NCBI RefSeq assembly: GCF_001646945.1
Contig: NZ_LUTV01000002.1
Location: 258,816 to 322,815, forward strand
Origin: Endozoicomonas ascidiicola
GTDB taxonomy: Bacteria; Pseudomonadota; Gammaproteobacteria; Pseudomonadales; Endozoicomonadaceae
Length of the DNA stretch: 64,000 nucleotides
Direction: 5' to 3'
The notes beneath the pieces were generated by a model. The model saw only the letters and a list, made by a program, of their open reading frames with translations, had not been told where the DNA came from and did no database searches. Positions 62,036 through 64,000 of the stretch are shown piece after piece (the stretch's first letter is position 1; every line of letters starts with the position of its first letter). Both the position numbers and the translations under genes were made by a program.

Positions 62036-62431
62036 ATGGAACAAGCCCATCAGCAGCGAATGGACGTCAACGACACACCATTAATGCCCATTGAAGATGA
62101 GTCTTATCTTTGTCTGCTCTGTCTTAGAAACAGCACTGAGCGGATCGCCATGCTCTATTTCACCTACATAAGGCTACGTCAGCAAGTTTCCGGAGATACG
62201 CCTACGGTTTTAATTGGCATGTTGCTTGTCTTGCAGGAAAAGCGGAACAGCCTGCAGGAAAAGCTGGAGAGTCATTACCCAGAGAAAATGGCAGCTGGTC
62301 TCTGGCATGACAGCAGTGAGCAAATGAGCAAACTAGACTTTTTGAGTGATGAGAGTCGGGAGTCCCTTCAGCAGATCTGTATCAGTGAAATAAAAATGGT
62401 GGTGCTGATATCAGAAATGGCGAACAGATGA
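62036..62431 (+). CDS. Unknown small helical protein
   Basis: 131 residues from ATG 62036, which has a strong GGAGGAGG six nt upstream; the earlier ATGs at 62009 and 62021 do not. Predicted all-helical with an acidic start and a LLCLRNSTERIAMLYFTYIR block. No family recognised. It is flanked on both sides by exact DnaA boxes in opposite orientation. Confidence 0.6.
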   Translation: MEQAHQQRMDVNDTPLMPIEDESYLCLLCLRNSTERIAMLYFTYIRLRQQVSGDTPTVLIGMLLVLQEKRNSLQEKLESHYPEKMAAGLWHDSSEQMSKLDFLSDESRESLQQICISEIKMVVLISEMANR

Positions 62432-62439
62432 GAATTTTA

Positions 62440-62448
62440 TGTGGATAA
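62440..62448 (-). promoter_or_regulatory. Exact DnaA box
   Basis: TGTGGATAA, the reverse complement of TTATCCACA, 8 nt after the stop of the small gene. Two further exact copies with the same orientation lie at 62713-62721 (inside fliO) and 63184-63192 (inside the zinc-ribbon gene). Confidence 0.6.
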
Positions 62449-62535
62449 CTTTGCGGAGTTTTTGTTAGTAACTTGTGTGTTAGTTGTATAAGTCTTTATC
62501 AGAGGCCTGATGAATAACTGCTAATTTACGTTATT

Positions 62536-62955
62536 TCACTCAGGCTTTTTCTTTAACAGGCTGCGAAACTGATCGGCCAGGGCTACTTGTTCTTTTTCTG
62601 GTTGCTCTTTTACCACAGGCTCATCATATTCTTTTAATAGAGAAATACTTTGAGGCGTGATACCGATCAGTAAATCCTTTCCCCCAACTCTGATGAGGGA
62701 CAGCTTTGATTGTGTGGATAATTGAGTGCTGGACAGAATTTCGATCTCTTTACTCATGCCCATCGTGGACAGTTTGGGGTTAAAACGTTTGACCAGCCAG
62801 GCAATCATGAAAATCAAGGCGATCACCATGAGCAAAGGCATCATAATTTGTATGAAGTTCATTTCAGCTACAGGCTGAGCAGTCTCTTCCGTATCAGCCC
62901 AAAGCAATCCCGGAAGAAGAAATATGCACGATGTGTATCTAAATAATCTGATCAT
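62536..62955 (-). CDS. fliO: FliO/FliP-ring assembly protein FliO-like
   Basis: About 139 residues from ATG 62955. A signal-like start (FRYTSCIFLLPGLLWA), a membrane helix (MMPLLMVIALIFMIAWLV), and a small domain with EILSSTQLSTQSKLSLIRVGGKDLLIGITPQSISLL, the FliO pattern. FliO helps to fold the FliP export gate of flagella. Normally fliO lies between fliN and fliP; here it is alone, with no flagellar neighbours in the window. Confidence 0.82.
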   Translation of the reverse strand: MIRLFRYTSCIFLLPGLLWADTEETAQPVAEMNFIQIMMPLLMVIALIFMIAWLVKRFNPKLSTMGMSKEIEILSSTQLSTQSKLSLIRVGGKDLLIGITPQSISLLKEYDEPVVKEQPEKEQVALADQFRSLLKKKPE

Positions 62956-63044
62956 TCTAAAACTATAAAGCTCATTCGCCCGTAAGAGCAAGCGAGAGAA
63001 GCTTTTTATAGAAAAAGCAGGCGAAGAGTTCGCTGGTACTTTTT

Positions 63045-63106
63045 AGAAGCTGTTTACAATCTTTCTCATCGTTTTCGCTATTCGCAAAAGATCATGAACA
63101 GCTTCT
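63045..63106. repeat. Shortened copy of the palindromic repeat (copy D)
   Basis: AGAAGCTGTTTACAATCTTT then CATCGTTTTCGCTATTCGC and TGAACAGCTTCTT reproduce both ends of the 16773 copy with about 100 bp of the centre missing. Its right end overlaps the stop codon of the zinc-ribbon gene. Confidence 0.75.
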
Positions 63107-63501
63107 TAAATCGAATCAGCCCATGCTTCTACCTCGGAATCAAGATAAGCGTGCTCAAGTGCATCCGCAGCCCAGTCCTGAGTTGTGGATAAATTTCTCA
63201 ACTGCCTCAGAGAAACCACCTGAACCGCTGGTACTTCACTCCAGATACCTTTTGCAGCACAACGCCAGTGATGAACATTAATACGTTTTGGATTTTCCAG
63301 CTGATCTTTGCAGGTTTCGCAAATCATCAGACAATGGTCGTAATCCGGCTCATTGGGAACCGGCTCCACTTCATAAATCGACAGTGAGACGCCAGAAGCT
63401 TCACAGGTTTCGCACTTGGACTTTGCCCGGCGAGCCAGATCTTTGCCCAGAAGGTTCAGGGCATCTTTGCGCGCCTGATGTTTTTGCAGGCCTTTGGCCA
63501 T
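63106..63501 (-). CDS. PhnA-like zinc-ribbon protein
   Basis: 131 residues. A basic start (GLQKHQARKDALNLLGKDLARRAK) leads into two Cys pairs, CETCEAS and CETCKDQ (about 30 residues apart), that should bind zinc. HHWRCAAKGIWSEVPAVQVVSLRQL follows. I recall similar proteins in marine gammaproteobacteria annotated as PhnA or zinc-ribbon family; the function is unknown and a link with phosphonate use is not implied. It is divergent from the amidase. Confidence 0.65.
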   Translation of the reverse strand: MAKGLQKHQARKDALNLLGKDLARRAKSKCETCEASGVSLSIYEVEPVPNEPDYDHCLMICETCKDQLENPKRINVHHWRCAAKGIWSEVPAVQVVSLRQLRNLSTTQDWAADALEHAYLDSEVEAWADSI

Positions 63502-63587
63502 CTTGATAACTCCGAAAAAATAATGGGTCTTGAAGAGGAGGTTAATTCAGGCAATGATAAATCAAAACCCTTTTCTGAGAGACGGTA

Positions 63588-64000
63588 ATGTCTTTAACGG
63601 TAAACAGCCTGAAAACGAAAAATCGAGATGACTGGGAGATTCCCGTGGAGTTTCTGGTGCTTCACTACACGGCTGTGAACCTTGAGGAAACGCTGGCGCT
63701 TTTCACAAACCCAGAGTCGTCAGTTTCTTCCCATTTGGTGATTGATATAACTGGCGATATTTATGAGCTGGTGGATTGCCTTGATGGCAGAGCGTTGCGA
63801 GCATGGCATGCCGGGGTCAGTGAGTGGGCCGGCATGACGGGGTTGAATGACTGCTCAATTGGTATTGAGTTGGTGAACTACAATGGCAATGTATTTTCAT
63901 ATACCGAAGCTCAGTACGGTGCTCTAAAGCAGGTAATGTCGCAACTGAAAAAACACTACCCCAATCTTGCGAACCCAGAACGTGTGGTAGGGCATGAACA
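63588..64000 (+). CDS. AmiD-like N-acetylmuramoyl-L-alanine amidase (cut by window end)
   Basis: The frame from ATG 63588 is open to the last base, giving 137 residues. Amidase_2 fold: VEFLVLHYTAVNLEETLALF with the first zinc His, SSHLVIDITGDIYELVD, RAWHAGVSEWAGMTGLNDCS and SIGIELVN follow E. coli AmiD closely; VVGHE may hold the next zinc ligand. The visible N-terminus has no signal peptide or lipobox, unlike the AmiD lipoprotein, so it may act in the cytoplasm on imported muropeptides, as AmpD does. Confidence 0.85.
   Translation, partial: MSLTVNSLKTKNRDDWEIPVEFLVLHYTAVNLEETLALFTNPESSVSSHLVIDITGDIYELVDCLDGRALRAWHAGVSEWAGMTGLNDCSIGIELVNYNGNVFSYTEAQYGALKQVMSQLKKHYPNLANPERVVGHE

Overview
The window looks like a marine gammaproteobacterial chromosome, most like Oceanospirillales/Endozoicomonas. 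This is inferred from gene order and protein character; no rRNA is present. The housekeeping blocks match those of pseudomonads and relatives: ilvE/glnE/aceE/aceF, yggT-proC-yggS facing pilT-pilU, gshB-tonB-yqgE-ruvX, psd-rhdA near rsgA/orn, and tesA facing ybbA-ybbP. I saw no tRNA, rRNA or CRISPR.

Layout. 0-0.3 kb: the start of a transposase cut by the window edge. 0.5-12.8 kb: an OB-fold periplasmic protein, ilvE, an AT-rich coiled-coil orphan carrying G10 and A10 tracts, glnE, an acyltransferase, and aceE-aceF with three lipoyl domains. 13-28 kb: a secreted GH123/DUF4091-like protein with two SPOR domains, the proline/PLP genes, twitching-motility ATPases, glutathione/TonB genes, the last cobalamin steps, phosphatidylserine decarboxylase and a rhodanese. 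28.2-52.5 kb: a lambda-like prophage with a large serine recombinase. 52.5-64 kb: a truncated TauD gene, rsgA, orn, class I aldolase, a patatin, tesA, ybbA-ybbP, a lone fliO, a zinc-ribbon protein and the start of an AmiD-like amidase.

Prophage organisation. A leftward early operon carries a recombination kit: Sak4-like ATPase, DUF669 protein, PD-(D/E)XK nuclease and DEAD helicase. It is divided from a rightward operon (Cro-like protein, primase-polymerase/helicase, RuvC-like resolvase) by an S24-type repressor and an operator region; one 17-bp sequence occurs in inverted orientation upstream of both operons. Next come a lysis cassette, a ParB-like protein overlapping an ABC-ATPase/GNAT fusion, a leftward accessory cassette, and the head genes Nu1-A-W-B-C-D-E-FII-Z. 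The head operon stops inside gpZ, where it joins the middle of a tauD-like gene. All tail genes and the 3' part of tauD are missing, so the element is a head-only remnant.

Most unusual items: the ParB plus ABC-GNAT pair, which could be a Mom-like DNA modification system; the SPOR-tethered glycosidase-like protein; a family of about 161-bp imperfect palindromes at gene ends; a cluster of exact DnaA boxes at 61.9-63.2 kb; and a polypurine tract after the phage replication gene.
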